A stretch of DNA of 64,000 nucleotides from Caloramator proteoclasticus DSM 10124 (lineage in GTDB: Bacteria > Bacillota > Clostridia > Clostridiales > Caloramatoraceae). The position numbers were made by a program, and so were the translations under genes. Shown here piece after piece: positions 7,335-15,898 of this stretch. The notes beneath the pieces were generated by a model. It saw only the letters and a list, made by a program, of their open reading frames with translations. It was not told where the DNA came from and did no database searches. The number at the start of each line of letters is the position of its first letter. The first letter of the stretch is position 1. The stretch spans positions 17,796 through 81,795 of the forward strand of contig NZ_FQVG01000005.1 of NCBI RefSeq assembly GCF_900129265.1, in the 5' to 3' direction.

Positions 7335-7910
7335 ATGGTTCTAATAGTAGATAACTATGATTCATTTACATATAATCTATATCATTATTTTTTAATATTA
7401 GGAGAGAAGACTATAGTTAAATCAAGGGATGAGATAAGCATTGACGATATTGAAAAGCTAAATCCCGATTATATTGTTTTATCACCAGGGCCAGGGCGAC
7501 CAGATGAGTCTATTTTATCTTTAGAAATACTTGAAAAATACAAGGGAAGGATACCAATACTTGGAGTATGTCTTGGGCATCAGTGCATAGGACACTTCTT
7601 TGGTGCAGAGGTTGTGAAGGGAAAAAGCCCTGTTCACGGAAAGGTTCATAAGGTATTTCACGAAGGGAAGGGTGTTTTTAAGGGGTTAAAGAGTCCCTTA
7701 AATGTAACAAGGTATCATTCTTTAGTGATAGATGAAGCTACTTTGCCTAACTGCCTTGAGGTTACTGCAAGAACTATAGAGGGAGAAATAATGGGGATAA
7801 GACACAAGGAATTTGATATAGAGGGAGTACAGTTTCATCCTGAAGCAATTTTAACAGAAAATGGTCTTGAAATGCTTCAAAACTTCCTAAGGAGGAGCAG
7901 AAATGATTAG
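7335..7910 (+). CDS. pabA: Aminodeoxychorismate synthase glutaminase (PabA/TrpG)
   Basis: This type I glutamine amidotransferase supplies ammonia to its partner PabB. Visible motifs are DNYDSFTYNL, LSPGPGRP, the nucleophile GVCLGHQ and the catalytic HPEA near the C-terminus. It is 191 aa. AAGGAGG precedes the ATG, and the gene overlaps pabB by 8 bp. The sequence alone cannot separate PabA from TrpG; the operon with pabB and pabC decides for folate synthesis. Confidence 0.92.
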   Translation: MVLIVDNYDSFTYNLYHYFLILGEKTIVKSRDEISIDDIEKLNPDYIVLSPGPGRPDESILSLEILEKYKGRIPILGVCLGHQCIGHFFGAEVVKGKSPVHGKVHKVFHEGKGVFKGLKSPLNVTRYHSLVIDEATLPNCLEVTARTIEGEIMGIRHKEFDIEGVQFHPEAILTENGLEMLQNFLRRSRND

Positions 7911-9231
7911 ATTAGACTATAAGTTAGACGTTTTTAAGCTCTATAATTTGCTCATAGATTTTAAGCCACAGCTTTTAGAAAGTAGCTATATGGTTAAGGA
8001 TACTGGAGATTATTCTATTTTGTGCTTTAAGCCAAAATATAGTATAAGCTATTTAGATGGGAAAACATCTGTTAATTATGGGGACAGAGTTGAAATAATT
8101 AAGGAGCCACCTTTAAAGGTTTTAGATGAATATATTAAAAAAAGTAAAGAACTTAATACAGGTCTGATTTTTGATGGAGGATTTGTTGGATATCTTTCCT
8201 ATGACTTTGGTGAAGAGATTATGGGGATAAAGGGTAAGAACAACTCTCCTATAAAAATACCAAGCATCTACTTTGAGTATTTTGAGGACTATATAGTTGT
8301 AGATAACAGAAATAATCTTACATATGTAGTTACAGACGATGAGGAGATTATAAATAGAATTAAAACTACTGATTATGTAGAGACTATAGATGATATTGAC
8401 ATAAATTTAAAATCTAACTTTGAATTTGAGGAATACTGTAGGGCAGTTGAAGGGGTTAGGGAGTATATAAGGTGTGGTGATGTATATCAGGTAAATATTT
8501 CACAGCAGTTTTATGGAAGAGGTAAATTAAACCCAATACATATCTATTCTAAATTTCGAAGGGCAAACTATGGCCCCTATAATGCGTTAATAAGAGTAGA
8601 GGATAAATACATACTCTCAACTTCACCAGAGCAGTTTTTAAGAAAAAGAGGAGATACAATAACTACAAGGCCAATAAAGGGGACGGTTAAGAAGGTTGAG
8701 GATAAAGAAGAAAACGAAAGTTTAAAAAGGGAGCTTTATGAAAGTGAAAAATGTCGTTCGGAATTATTAATGATTATAGATTTAGAAAGAAATGATTTAT
8801 CAAAGATATGCATACCTGGGACAGTAAAGGTTGAAAGCCTATTTGATGTAGAGGAATATTCAACTGTTAACCACCTTGTTTCAACTATACAAGGAAAATT
8901 GTTAAAGAATGTTGGGTTTAAAGAGATAATAGAGGCTATGTTTCCAGGAGGTTCTATAACAGGTGCTCCAAAGCTTAGGTCTATGGAGGTTATAAATGAA
9001 ATTGAAAAGGTAAATAGAGGAATATATACAGGTTGTATAGGCTACATTTCAAACAATGGTAATATGGACTTTAATATAGCAATAAGAACAGCCGTTATGG
9101 ATAAAGAAAATATAATATACAATGTAGGTGGAGGAATTGTATGGGATTCTAACCCTCAAGATGAATATGAAGAAACACTCCATAAGGGAAGGGCTATTTA
9201 CAATTCCCTTGTTAAAGGAGGAAAAAGATGA
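7903..9231 (+). CDS. pabB: Aminodeoxychorismate synthase component I PabB
   Basis: PabB converts chorismate to 4-amino-4-deoxychorismate. The chorismate-binding domain occupies roughly residues 170-440, with DVYQVNISQQF, TTRPIKGT, SELLMIIDLERNDLSK and PGGSITGAPK. The PIKGT motif has the lysine that marks aminodeoxychorismate synthase rather than anthranilate synthase (PIAGT). It is 442 aa. It overlaps pabC by 4 bp. Confidence 0.94.
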   Translation: MIRLDYKLDVFKLYNLLIDFKPQLLESSYMVKDTGDYSILCFKPKYSISYLDGKTSVNYGDRVEIIKEPPLKVLDEYIKKSKELNTGLIFDGGFVGYLSYDFGEEIMGIKGKNNSPIKIPSIYFEYFEDYIVVDNRNNLTYVVTDDEEIINRIKTTDYVETIDDIDINLKSNFEFEEYCRAVEGVREYIRCGDVYQVNISQQFYGRGKLNPIHIYSKFRRANYGPYNALIRVEDKYILSTSPEQFLRKRGDTITTRPIKGTVKKVEDKEENESLKRELYESEKCRSELLMIIDLERNDLSKICIPGTVKVESLFDVEEYSTVNHLVSTIQGKLLKNVGFKEIIEAMFPGGSITGAPKLRSMEVINEIEKVNRGIYTGCIGYISNNGNMDFNIAIRTAVMDKENIIYNVGGGIVWDSNPQDEYEETLHKGRAIYNSLVKGGKR

Positions 9232-9989
9232 TTGATTTGTTTGATAGGGGAGTAGCCTTTGGGCTTACTCCTTTTGAAACATTATTTGCATATAAGGGAG
9301 AAGTCCTTTTTTTAGATGAACACTACAAAAGGCTTAAAAGAAGCTTAAAAATACTTGGGATAGATAACAACTTAACCTTTGAAAAGTTTAAAGAAGATGT
9401 ACTAAATTCAATTAAAGGTATAAATAATCCTGTTGCAATTAAGATTATATATATAGACGATAAGCTAAATATAAAATTAAGAACTCCCTCATACACTAAA
9501 GAACACTATGATAGAGGGCTTAAGCTTGCAATTTCAAGGGAGAGAAGGCCTAAAAGCATTTTAAACTATATAAAAACCTTTAATTATGGGCAAAACTACA
9601 TTGAGGATTTAAGGGCAAAAAATAAAGGATATGACTCCTGCATATTTTTAGACCACAGGGGATTTATAAGTGAGGCAGCCTATGGAAACCTATTTTTTAT
9701 AAAGGATAGAGTAATCTATACTCCAAGTATAACCTGTTCAATACTACCTGGAATTATAAGAAAAAAATTAATAGAGCATCTCAAATCAAAGGTGGTAGAA
9801 GTGGTAAAAACTAATATTACCTTAGATGAGCTTGAAAATTTCGATTCAGCCTTTTTTACAAACAGTGTTGCAGGAGTGCTTCCTGTATCAAAAATTGGAA
9901 ACACCTCCTTTTCAAAAAGTGCCACCCAGGTGAAATGTGAAATTATTCAATTTATGGAAAGATATTTCTCTTGTTGGTTAGGTCATTAA
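9228..9989 (+). CDS. pabC: Aminodeoxychorismate lyase PabC, C-terminus derived from a repeat
   Basis: This PLP enzyme of fold type IV releases pyruvate to give p-aminobenzoate. Recognisable parts are DRGVAFGLTPFETLFA, the PLP lysine region FNYGQNY (with K just before), ISEAAYGNLFF, ITCSILPGI and FFTNSVAGVLPV. From about residue 231 the protein is encoded by a dispersed repeat end (GTGCCACCCAGGTGAAATGT, 9919-9938), so its last 23 or so residues (ATQVKCEIIQF...) are not native. The core fold is complete, so it is probably active. Confidence 0.88.
   Translation: MIDLFDRGVAFGLTPFETLFAYKGEVLFLDEHYKRLKRSLKILGIDNNLTFEKFKEDVLNSIKGINNPVAIKIIYIDDKLNIKLRTPSYTKEHYDRGLKLAISRERRPKSILNYIKTFNYGQNYIEDLRAKNKGYDSCIFLDHRGFISEAAYGNLFFIKDRVIYTPSITCSILPGIIRKKLIEHLKSKVVEVVKTNITLDELENFDSAFFTNSVAGVLPVSKIGNTSFSKSATQVKCEIIQFMERYFSCWLGH
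9919..9944 (+). repeat. Solo end of the GTGCCACCCAGG repeat inside pabC
   Basis: These 26 bases match the ends of the element at 41537-41948 with one or two differences. Related sequence (ATTATTCAAT) continues briefly. No second end is found nearby, so this is a relic whose insertion rewrote the 3' end of pabC. Confidence 0.75.
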
Positions 9990-10046
9990 TAATGTATTGT
10001 AGATAAAAGATAAATTATTTTTCAGAAAATTTTATAAAAACATTAC

Positions 10047-10074
10047 TTGTAATATTAATAATAAATGATATAAT
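10047..10074 (+). promoter_or_regulatory. Promoter of the superoxide reductase gene
   Basis: TTGTAA (10047-10052), a 16-nt spacer and TATAAT (10069-10074) precede the AAGGAGGGG Shine-Dalgarno of the gene at 10116. Confidence 0.55.
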
Positions 10075-10115
10075 ATTATTAATAGAAAATAATTATCCTT
10101 TAAGGAGGGGTTAAA

Positions 10116-10496
10116 ATGACTGAGGTTAGGCAAGTTTATAAATGTGAAATATGTGGGAATATTGTAGAGGTTCTTCATAAGGGGGCAGGTACTTTAGTTT
10201 GCTGTAATAAACCAATGACACTTAGAGAGGAAAATACAGTAGACGCATCAAAGGAAAAACACGTGCCTGTTGTAGAACTTGTGGATGGTGGAGTTCTTGT
10301 TAAGGTTGGAAGTGTAGAACACCCAATGGAGGAAAAACACTATATTGAATGGATAGAAGTACACACTAAGGATAAGGTATATAGAAGGTTTTTAAACCCA
10401 GGGGATAAGCCAGAGGCGTTCTTCAAACTAAATGATGGAGAAGAAGTTTTATTTGCAAGAGAATACTGCAACCTCCACGGACTTTGGAAGGCATAA
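10116..10496 (+). CDS. dfx: Desulfoferrodoxin (superoxide reductase)
   Basis: It reduces superoxide to hydrogen peroxide without releasing oxygen, a typical defence of anaerobes. The N-terminal desulforedoxin domain has C10, C13, C29 and C30 for the FeCys4 centre. The catalytic FeHis4Cys site is visible as H49, H69 and H75 with C118 and H121 (YCNLHG). At 126 aa it is a normal two-centre class I enzyme in the cytoplasm. It is a single gene ended by a repeat-derived hairpin. Confidence 0.95.
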   Translation: MTEVRQVYKCEICGNIVEVLHKGAGTLVCCNKPMTLREENTVDASKEKHVPVVELVDGGVLVKVGSVEHPMEEKHYIEWIEVHTKDKVYRRFLNPGDKPEAFFKLNDGEEVLFAREYCNLHGLWKA

Positions 10497-10500
10497 AAAA

Positions 10501-10562
10501 GTGCCACCCAGGTGATTTATTGTGGTATAAATAGGAAATGTCACAATTCACCTGGGTGGCAC
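10501..10562. repeat. 62-bp palindromic mini-element acting as bidirectional terminator
   Basis: The left arm GTGCCACCCAGGTGA (10501-10515) is the exact reverse complement of 10548-10562. The A-run before and T-run after turn the palindrome into a terminator for both convergent genes. The arms are the same sequence as the ends of the 412-bp element at 41537-41948, so this looks like a minimal, internally deleted copy recruited as terminator. Confidence 0.8.
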
Positions 10563-10564
10563 TT

Positions 10565-11518
10565 TTATTTGAACACCCTATTTGCAAAATATTTTCCAAA
10601 CCAAGATGCACTTTGAACTTGCAGGATAAACGCAAGTGTTACAATAAGTGCAGCCTTTGAACCAAAGCTTGATGCAGCAATTCCAAGTGCTAAGGACAGA
10701 TTACGCATAACTGTACTGTAAACAAGTGCTATTGCATCTTCTCTGTTTAAAAAGATTTTTCCTATAATTGTGCTTATAGTATAGTTTAATAAATAGAATA
10801 CAGTAAGAACAACTAATGACCATAGAATTAAATCAGGCTTTGAAATAATAACCTTAGATTTCATTCCAATGCTTATAAACACTATTCCAAGAAGGAACCA
10901 TATACTTATAGCTGGTAGTATAGGTTTTATTTTTTTGTTGTACTCCTCAACTGAATACTTCTTAAGAAGCAATTTATAAGTTATTGTACCTAATATTAAT
11001 GGTATTACAACAACTTGAATTATTGTAATAAACGTTTTTACAATATCAATAGGTATATACTTTCCAACCATAAGAAGTAAATACCAAGGTGCAACAAGGG
11101 AACCGATAAACAAGCTAAGTGCAGTTATTTTAACCGCAGCCGACACATTTCCCTTATTTAACATTGTCCAAGAAATAGTCATACCACTTGTAGGTAATAG
11201 TGATGCTATCGCAAGTCCTGCAAACATATCCATATTGTCCTTAAATAATGTAATTCCAATTAAGTAGGCTATAACAGGTATAATTAAAAAGTTTATAAGT
11301 AAAGATAAAAGAACTAATTTTGAATGGGACAAATCAAAGGCACTTTTGTAATTAAATCCAATCATAGTTGGATAAATCATAAATACAGTAAATATCAGGA
11401 TATAGCTTTTCATAAAATTCAAATCGAATTTAAGCCCTGTTAAAAATCCAAGTAATAAAACAAGGGGTATAACCTTAACAAGATTTTTTGATGGATAGTA
11501 AAATATCTTTTTTATCAT
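10565..11518 (-). CDS. ACR3/BASS-family transporter (arsenite-efflux-like)
   Basis: The 317-aa integral membrane protein has about ten hydrophobic segments and the overall pattern of the bile acid:sodium symporter/ACR3 superfamily (LLPTSGMTISWTMLNKGN, VYSTVMRNLSLALGIA). ACR3 arsenite pumps carry a cysteine in the fourth helix (APCTAMV-type); here the matching stretch reads LPTSGM, so arsenite may not be the substrate. I chose the ATG at 11518, which has AAGGGAGG about 8 nt upstream; a start at 11545 would include that site. It is divergent from the ArsR-type regulator of the Mbx operon. Confidence 0.75.
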   Translation of the reverse strand: MIKKIFYYPSKNLVKVIPLVLLLGFLTGLKFDLNFMKSYILIFTVFMIYPTMIGFNYKSAFDLSHSKLVLLSLLINFLIIPVIAYLIGITLFKDNMDMFAGLAIASLLPTSGMTISWTMLNKGNVSAAVKITALSLFIGSLVAPWYLLLMVGKYIPIDIVKTFITIIQVVVIPLILGTITYKLLLKKYSVEEYNKKIKPILPAISIWFLLGIVFISIGMKSKVIISKPDLILWSLVVLTVFYLLNYTISTIIGKIFLNREDAIALVYSTVMRNLSLALGIAASSFGSKAALIVTLAFILQVQSASWFGKYFANRVFK

Positions 11519-11717
11519 TCCAATTCCTCCCTTCAACAAATTCAATTATATTTATATGTGGAGATTTTCTCAAATACCATATAGGGGTATGTGTAGTTGG
11601 TTATTAAGGATTTTCTTTAAATATCTTACCCAATTTAATTAAATCATATGATTTTATAGCATATGCCTAAAACCTGTTACTTATTGTTAAAAAAATAATT
11701 AAATTGAAATAACAAGC

Positions 11718-11738
11718 ATAATATTGTAATATTATAAT
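11718..11738 (+). promoter_or_regulatory. Promoter and palindromic operator of the arsR-mbx operon
   Basis: TATAAT (11733-11738) overlaps an 18-bp perfect palindrome, ATAATATTGTAATATTAT (11718-11735), the size and place expected for an ArsR-family operator. The transcript would start near 11745. Autoregulation by the first gene of the operon is the simplest reading. Confidence 0.5.
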
Positions 11739-11771
11739 ATAAAGATGCTTAAAGGGGGTATAGGTATAGAC

Positions 11772-12041
11772 GTGAGTAAGAAGATTCAAAAATTAGCAGA
11801 TAAGTTTAAAGTTCTATCAAATCCAATTAGAATTTCAATATTACTGTGCCTATTAAATGGACAATCTAATGTTACTAAGATTCAAGACTGCTTAAGCATA
11901 CCTCAATCAACCGTATCAAAGCATTTAGGTATCTTAAAAAATGCAGGTGTAATTGAGGGAGAGAGAAATGGACTTGAGGTAATATACAGCATAGTCGATG
12001 ATGGTGTAAAGAATATGATTCTTTCCCTAATAGAGGAGTAA
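11772..12041 (+). CDS. ArsR-family transcriptional regulator
   Basis: The 89-aa winged-helix protein has KLADKFKVLSNPIRISILLC and the recognition helix IPQSTVSKHLGILK. The metal-binding ELCVC motif of classical ArsR is absent; cysteines occur only at LLCLL and QDCLS. This could mean redox rather than metal sensing. It is the first gene of the Mbx-like operon, 22 bp before the next start. In Pyrococcus, the ArsR-like redox regulator SurR controls mbx, so the linkage is suggestive. ATG at 11745 is an alternative start but lies at the predicted transcript start; GTG at 11772 has AAAGGGGG upstream with long spacing. Confidence 0.8.
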   Translation: MSKKIQKLADKFKVLSNPIRISILLCLLNGQSNVTKIQDCLSIPQSTVSKHLGILKNAGVIEGERNGLEVIYSIVDDGVKNMILSLIEE

Positions 12042-12063
12042 GTTAATTTTGGAGGTGAGCCTA

Positions 12064-12537
12064 TTGAATAATTTTATTTTTACTTTCCTTTCACTTTTTT
12101 TAATATGGTCTGCACTAAGCTATCCACTTACAAATCAAGAAATAATTTTTGGTTTAATTTTATCCTTATTCATCTCAATTTTAACTCAATACTATAACCA
12201 AAGGAGTAAGAGTTTTAAAATAAAATCCCTCTATCATTTAATTAAATATTTCATTGTATTTTTAATTGAATTAGTTAAGGCAAATTTTAATATGGCAAGG
12301 ATAGTAATAACTCCTTCACTTCCTATTTCACCAAAGATTTATGAGGTAAAAACAGAACTAAAATCAAATATTGCAAAGGCCCTTCTTGCAAATTCAATAA
12401 CATTAACTCCAGGTACCATTTCAGTTGATTTAGAGGATGACACAATATATATACACGTTGTTGAAGGTACAAAGGTTGATGATGTAGAGGGGCTAAAGGG
12501 ACCCTTTGAAAAAATATTGAAGGAGGCATTTGAATAA
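12064..12537 (+). CDS. mbxA: Mbx/Mrp antiporter subunit A (MnhE-like)
   Basis: The 157-aa membrane protein matches MnhE/MrpE: two or three N-terminal helices, then a soluble tail with KALLANSITLTPGTISVDLE and YIHVVEG. It belongs to the cation-translocating module of the complex. The start is TTG at 12064 after GGAGGTG. It opens a run of 13 tightly spaced genes in the same order as archaeal mbx (A-B-C-D-F-G-H-H'-M-J-K-L-N). Confidence 0.85.
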   Translation: MNNFIFTFLSLFLIWSALSYPLTNQEIIFGLILSLFISILTQYYNQRSKSFKIKSLYHLIKYFIVFLIELVKANFNMARIVITPSLPISPKIYEVKTELKSNIAKALLANSITLTPGTISVDLEDDTIYIHVVEGTKVDDVEGLKGPFEKILKEAFE

Positions 12538-12785
12538 TGTTTTATGTAACAATAGCACTTATTGTATTAGGAATGCTCCTTAGCATAATTAGATTAGTAA
12601 AAGGAGATTCAATAGAAAGCAGAGTTGTTGCTATAGACGTTTTAACAACTATAACATCAAGTTTAATTATTGTATTTGCCTTTATATCAGATAATATGCT
12701 TCTTTTAGATGTTGCTCTTGTTTATGGTCTTTTATCCTTTGTTGGTGTTGTAGCGGTAGCACGTTATTTAGAGGGAGGAATTTAA
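12537..12785 (+). CDS. mbxB: Mbx/Mrp antiporter subunit B (MnhF-like)
   Basis: The 82-aa protein has three transmembrane helices and the MnhF pattern RLVKGDSIESRVVAIDVLTT, with LLDVALVYGLLSFVGVVAVARYL. The start overlaps the previous gene by 1 bp. Confidence 0.85.
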   Translation: MFYVTIALIVLGMLLSIIRLVKGDSIESRVVAIDVLTTITSSLIIVFAFISDNMLLLDVALVYGLLSFVGVVAVARYLEGGI

Positions 12786-12786
12786 T

Positions 12787-13110
12787 ATGCATTACGTTGG
12801 TTGGTTCTTTGTATTAGTTGGAGCAACATTTTCATTTCTTGCAGGCCTTGGAATATTTAGAATGCCGGATGTACTTAATCAGTCACAGGCTGGAACCAAG
12901 GCTTCAACGCTTGGGATATTAGCATTACTTGTAGGATTTTCCTTTATAAACCCTAATGTTTCCCCAAAGCTTATTTTAATGGCACTATTTTTCCTATTCT
13001 CATCTCCTATTGCATCCCACACGATATGTAAGGCGGCACTTAGGAGAAATAAAGCGAAGCTTATATTAGATTCAAATCCTCTTTTAAAGGAGGGAGAAGC
13101 AAATGAATAA
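12787..13110 (+). CDS. mbxC: Mbx/Mrp antiporter subunit C (MnhG-like)
   Basis: The 107-aa MnhG/MrpG-type protein has LVGATFSFLAGLGIFRMPDV and SPIASHTICKAA, typical of the family. It lies 1 bp after mbxB and overlaps mbxD by 8 bp. Confidence 0.85.
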   Translation: MHYVGWFFVLVGATFSFLAGLGIFRMPDVLNQSQAGTKASTLGILALLVGFSFINPNVSPKLILMALFFLFSSPIASHTICKAALRRNKAKLILDSNPLLKEGEANE

Positions 13111-13348
13111 TCTTGCAATATTTATAGCTTTAATTATGTTTTTAGGAGCAGTATGGACAGTTTTGACAGAGGATGTTTTTAAGGCAATTGTTATTTTTGG
13201 CATAGTATCCCTTATGTCTTCTGTTATGTTCCTATTAATGCAGGCACCAGATGTTGCCATAACTGAAGCTGCAATTGGTTCAGGTATAACAACAGCATTA
13301 TTTATATTCACATATAAGAAAATGGAGGAAAGAAAAGATGAAAGATGA
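13103..13348 (+). CDS. mbxD: Mbx subunit D (MbhD/DUF4040-like)
   Basis: The 81-aa membrane protein has the MbhD/DUF4040 pattern FKAIVIFGIVSLMSSVMFLL followed by QAPDVAITEAAIGSGI. In Mrp antiporters this domain is part of MrpA; in Mbh/Mbx complexes it is a separate subunit, as here. It overlaps both neighbours. Confidence 0.82.
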   Translation: MNNLAIFIALIMFLGAVWTVLTEDVFKAIVIFGIVSLMSSVMFLLMQAPDVAITEAAIGSGITTALFIFTYKKMEERKDER

Positions 13349-14081
13349 AAAGTCTTTGTTTATAAATATAGTTGCCCTTTTGATTCTTTCATTTATGGCC
13401 TTTTATATCTATAAGGTTTCAATAGATACAGGAGAAGGAATAAAGATTACTGACAATATTACTCCAAAGATGAGGGTTGCAGACAGGTTCTTAAAAAAGA
13501 ATGTGTTAGATGAAAATAGCACCTATAATTTTTCTCAAACTGCAGAGGATACATCTGCAAATATAGTTACATCAATTGTTGTAGATTATAGATTATTTGA
13601 TACAACATTAGAGGTTATAGTTCTATTTGTAACTATATTAGGATTTGGTTTTGTTATACCAAAGGATAGAAGAAGAATCTTGAAGCCTTCTGTAATTCTT
13701 TATAGATGGTCACCAATACTTATGATTTTAATGCTTATGATTGGTGGATATATGTTTATAAATGGGCATCTATCACCAGGAGGAGGCTTCCCAGCAGGTG
13801 CCATTATATCAACAGCAGTATTGATAGGAGTTTTAGCTGGTAGAAAGACTGTAAACCATAAAACTCTAAAGGTAGTTGAAGCAATTGCAGGTATATCAAT
13901 ATTTGGTATAGGAATAGCATCCTTCATTATAAAGGGTGTATTCTTCCAAAACTTTTTAACAGGTGATAAAATAGGGGATTTATTCTCGGGTGGTTTAATA
14001 CCTGTATTTTATGCTCTTATAGCTTTTAAAGTTGCAGCGGAACTTTCAAATATTTATTTTGAATTTTATGAGGAGTGTTGA
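13338..14081 (+). CDS. mbxF: Mbx subunit E/F (MnhB-like)
   Basis: The 247-aa membrane protein has an N-terminal segment like MbhE (VDYRLFDTTLEVIVLFVTILG) and a C-terminal MnhB domain (GGYMFINGHLSPGGGFPAGA). Joining the E-like and F-like parts in one chain fits Mbx, which has no separate E gene. Confidence 0.83.
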   Translation: MKDEKSLFINIVALLILSFMAFYIYKVSIDTGEGIKITDNITPKMRVADRFLKKNVLDENSTYNFSQTAEDTSANIVTSIVVDYRLFDTTLEVIVLFVTILGFGFVIPKDRRRILKPSVILYRWSPILMILMLMIGGYMFINGHLSPGGGFPAGAIISTAVLIGVLAGRKTVNHKTLKVVEAIAGISIFGIGIASFIIKGVFFQNFLTGDKIGDLFSGGLIPVFYALIAFKVAAELSNIYFEFYEEC

Positions 14082-14443
14082 TTATGACAAAAATTTTTAT
14101 ATTATCTTCACTTTCCCTTGTGTTTGTTGGTCTATATGGAGTTTTAACAAGAAAGAACATAGTTAAAATACTAATAGCACTTAACATAATAGAAACAGGA
14201 ATCAATATGCTCTTAGTAGCCTTTGGGTATGTTGAAGGAGGAATTACACCAATACTACAATCAGATTTAAGCATTGCGAATTTAGATAAAATGGTTGACC
14301 CTGTTCCACAGGCACTGGTTTTGACATCAATAGTAATAGGCCTTGGAACAACAGCCTTTGCTCTATCGCTTGCAATGAGATACAAAGATACACACAACTC
14401 AATTTCAATTAGAGCAACAGATGAAGAGGGGGTAAATGTATGA
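14075..14443 (+). CDS. mbxG: Mbx subunit G (MnhC/NuoK-like)
   Basis: The 122-aa protein has three transmembrane helices with the NuoK-type glutamate in ALNIIETGINMLLVAFGY and DPVPQALVLTSIVIGLGTTA. It overlaps mbxH by 4 bp. NuoK-like subunits form part of the ion-translocating path. Confidence 0.87.
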   Translation: MLIMTKIFILSSLSLVFVGLYGVLTRKNIVKILIALNIIETGINMLLVAFGYVEGGITPILQSDLSIANLDKMVDPVPQALVLTSIVIGLGTTAFALSLAMRYKDTHNSISIRATDEEGVNV

Positions 14444-15888
14444 ATAGCATAGTGTTTTTAGTAGTAATCCCTCTAATTGCAGCATTTTTATCCCTTTTCT
14501 TAGGAAACTTAAATAAGATTACAATGTATATCGTTACATTGTTTAACTTGATATTTTCAATATCAGTTTTTATGAGTGGAAAGATTCCTTTTAATGTTGC
14601 AATAGGAGGATGGAAGGCACCCTTTGGAATAAACTTTGTTGTAACTGACATTACAATTTACTTTTTACTTCTTGTAAATATAGCAGCCCTAATGTCTATA
14701 ACTATGGTTAAGGATATAAAGGAATATCAATTCTATTCCTTCTACTTTGTACTTTTAGCTGCTACAAATGGTATGGTTTTAACTGGTGATATGTTTAACT
14801 TCTACCTATTTACAGAGTTATCAACGTTTGCAATTGCAGGACTTGTTGCCTATAAAAGAGACAGGCTATCAACAGGTGCAGCACTTAAATTTTTAATTTT
14901 ATCATCAACAGCTTCATTGTTTAGCCTATCTTCCATTGGGCTTATTTATAAAACCTTAGGAACACTAAATTTTGCTGATATTGCTTTAAAACTTACTAAA
15001 CTAAACCAAGCATCCTATAATTTAATTTTAATTTTATTTTTAGCAAGTATGCTTGTAGAACTTAAAATATTCCCATTTAATCTATGGGTTGTTAAGTCTT
15101 ATGAGGGTTCAATTACTTCAGTAAATATGTTTACACACGGAATGCTTGGAACAGCAGGAATATACGGTGCTATAAGAATTCTTTTAATAGTATTTCCAAA
15201 TATGTATAACACTAATATCTCAAAGGTATTAGTTATACTTTCAGTATTTACAGTTTTAATAGGCGAAATAGGAGCACTTAAGGAAAAGAATCTTGTTAAG
15301 GTACTTGCCTTTTCTTCTATGGCTCAAATGGGAATATTTATGTTTGGTATAGCCTTAGGCAGCTTTGAGTCAATTAAGGGTTCTTTATATATAGTAGTTT
15401 CAAATTATCTTGCAAAATTAGTAATGTTTATAGTTACAAAGCAATATTCAAGGGCTGTAGATAGTAAAAATTATATTGATATGAAGGGCCTTGGAAGGAA
15501 ATACCCAATACTTGCAATTTCATTTACAATAGCAGCCTTAAGCCTAATGGGAATGCCCTTCTTTGCAGGTTTTTGGGGAAAGTTTTCAATAGTTATAAGT
15601 GCACTATCATTAGATAGATTATCTACTTTAGGTATAGCGATTATATTAATTGCATCAGTTATTGAGGGAGTGTACTACCTAAGAATTTCACACACATTCT
15701 TTGTAGAGAAGGATGTGAATAGTGTGAATATTTCAAGGGTTTACTCCATAATTCCTTTTGCTTTAGCCCTATTAATTTTGGTTGTAGGTATATACCCAAA
15801 TTCAATTGAACAGATGCTATTTAACGTAATTGATGAAATAAAGAATGCACCAAATAAGTATATAAACATAATTTTATCATTGAAGTGA
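14440..15888 (+). CDS. mbxH: Mbx antiporter-like subunit H (MrpD/NuoN-like)
   Basis: The 482-aa membrane protein has about 14 helices of the proton-translocating antiporter family. Key-ion path residues are visible in FYLFTELSTFAIAGLVAYKR (Glu in helix 5), MLVELKIFPFNLWVVKSYEG (Lys in helix 7) and the lysine-containing NYLAKLVMFIVTKQ. Two such subunits (H and H') distinguish Mbx from Mbh, which has one. Confidence 0.88.
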   Translation: MNSIVFLVVIPLIAAFLSLFLGNLNKITMYIVTLFNLIFSISVFMSGKIPFNVAIGGWKAPFGINFVVTDITIYFLLLVNIAALMSITMVKDIKEYQFYSFYFVLLAATNGMVLTGDMFNFYLFTELSTFAIAGLVAYKRDRLSTGAALKFLILSSTASLFSLSSIGLIYKTLGTLNFADIALKLTKLNQASYNLILILFLASMLVELKIFPFNLWVVKSYEGSITSVNMFTHGMLGTAGIYGAIRILLIVFPNMYNTNISKVLVILSVFTVLIGEIGALKEKNLVKVLAFSSMAQMGIFMFGIALGSFESIKGSLYIVVSNYLAKLVMFIVTKQYSRAVDSKNYIDMKGLGRKYPILAISFTIAALSLMGMPFFAGFWGKFSIVISALSLDRLSTLGIAIILIASVIEGVYYLRISHTFFVEKDVNSVNISRVYSIIPFALALLILVVGIYPNSIEQMLFNVIDEIKNAPNKYINIILSLK

Positions 15889-15898
15889 GGTAGAGAAT

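Noticed and set aside
7210..7335. T-box or other riboswitch before pabA
   Set aside because: No conserved T-box motif or stable aptamer-like fold was visible in the short leader.
10565..11545. Classical ars operon (arsR plus arsenite pump)
   Set aside because: The regulator lacks ELCVC, the transporter lacks the pump cysteine, and the regulator gene leads the mbx genes instead.
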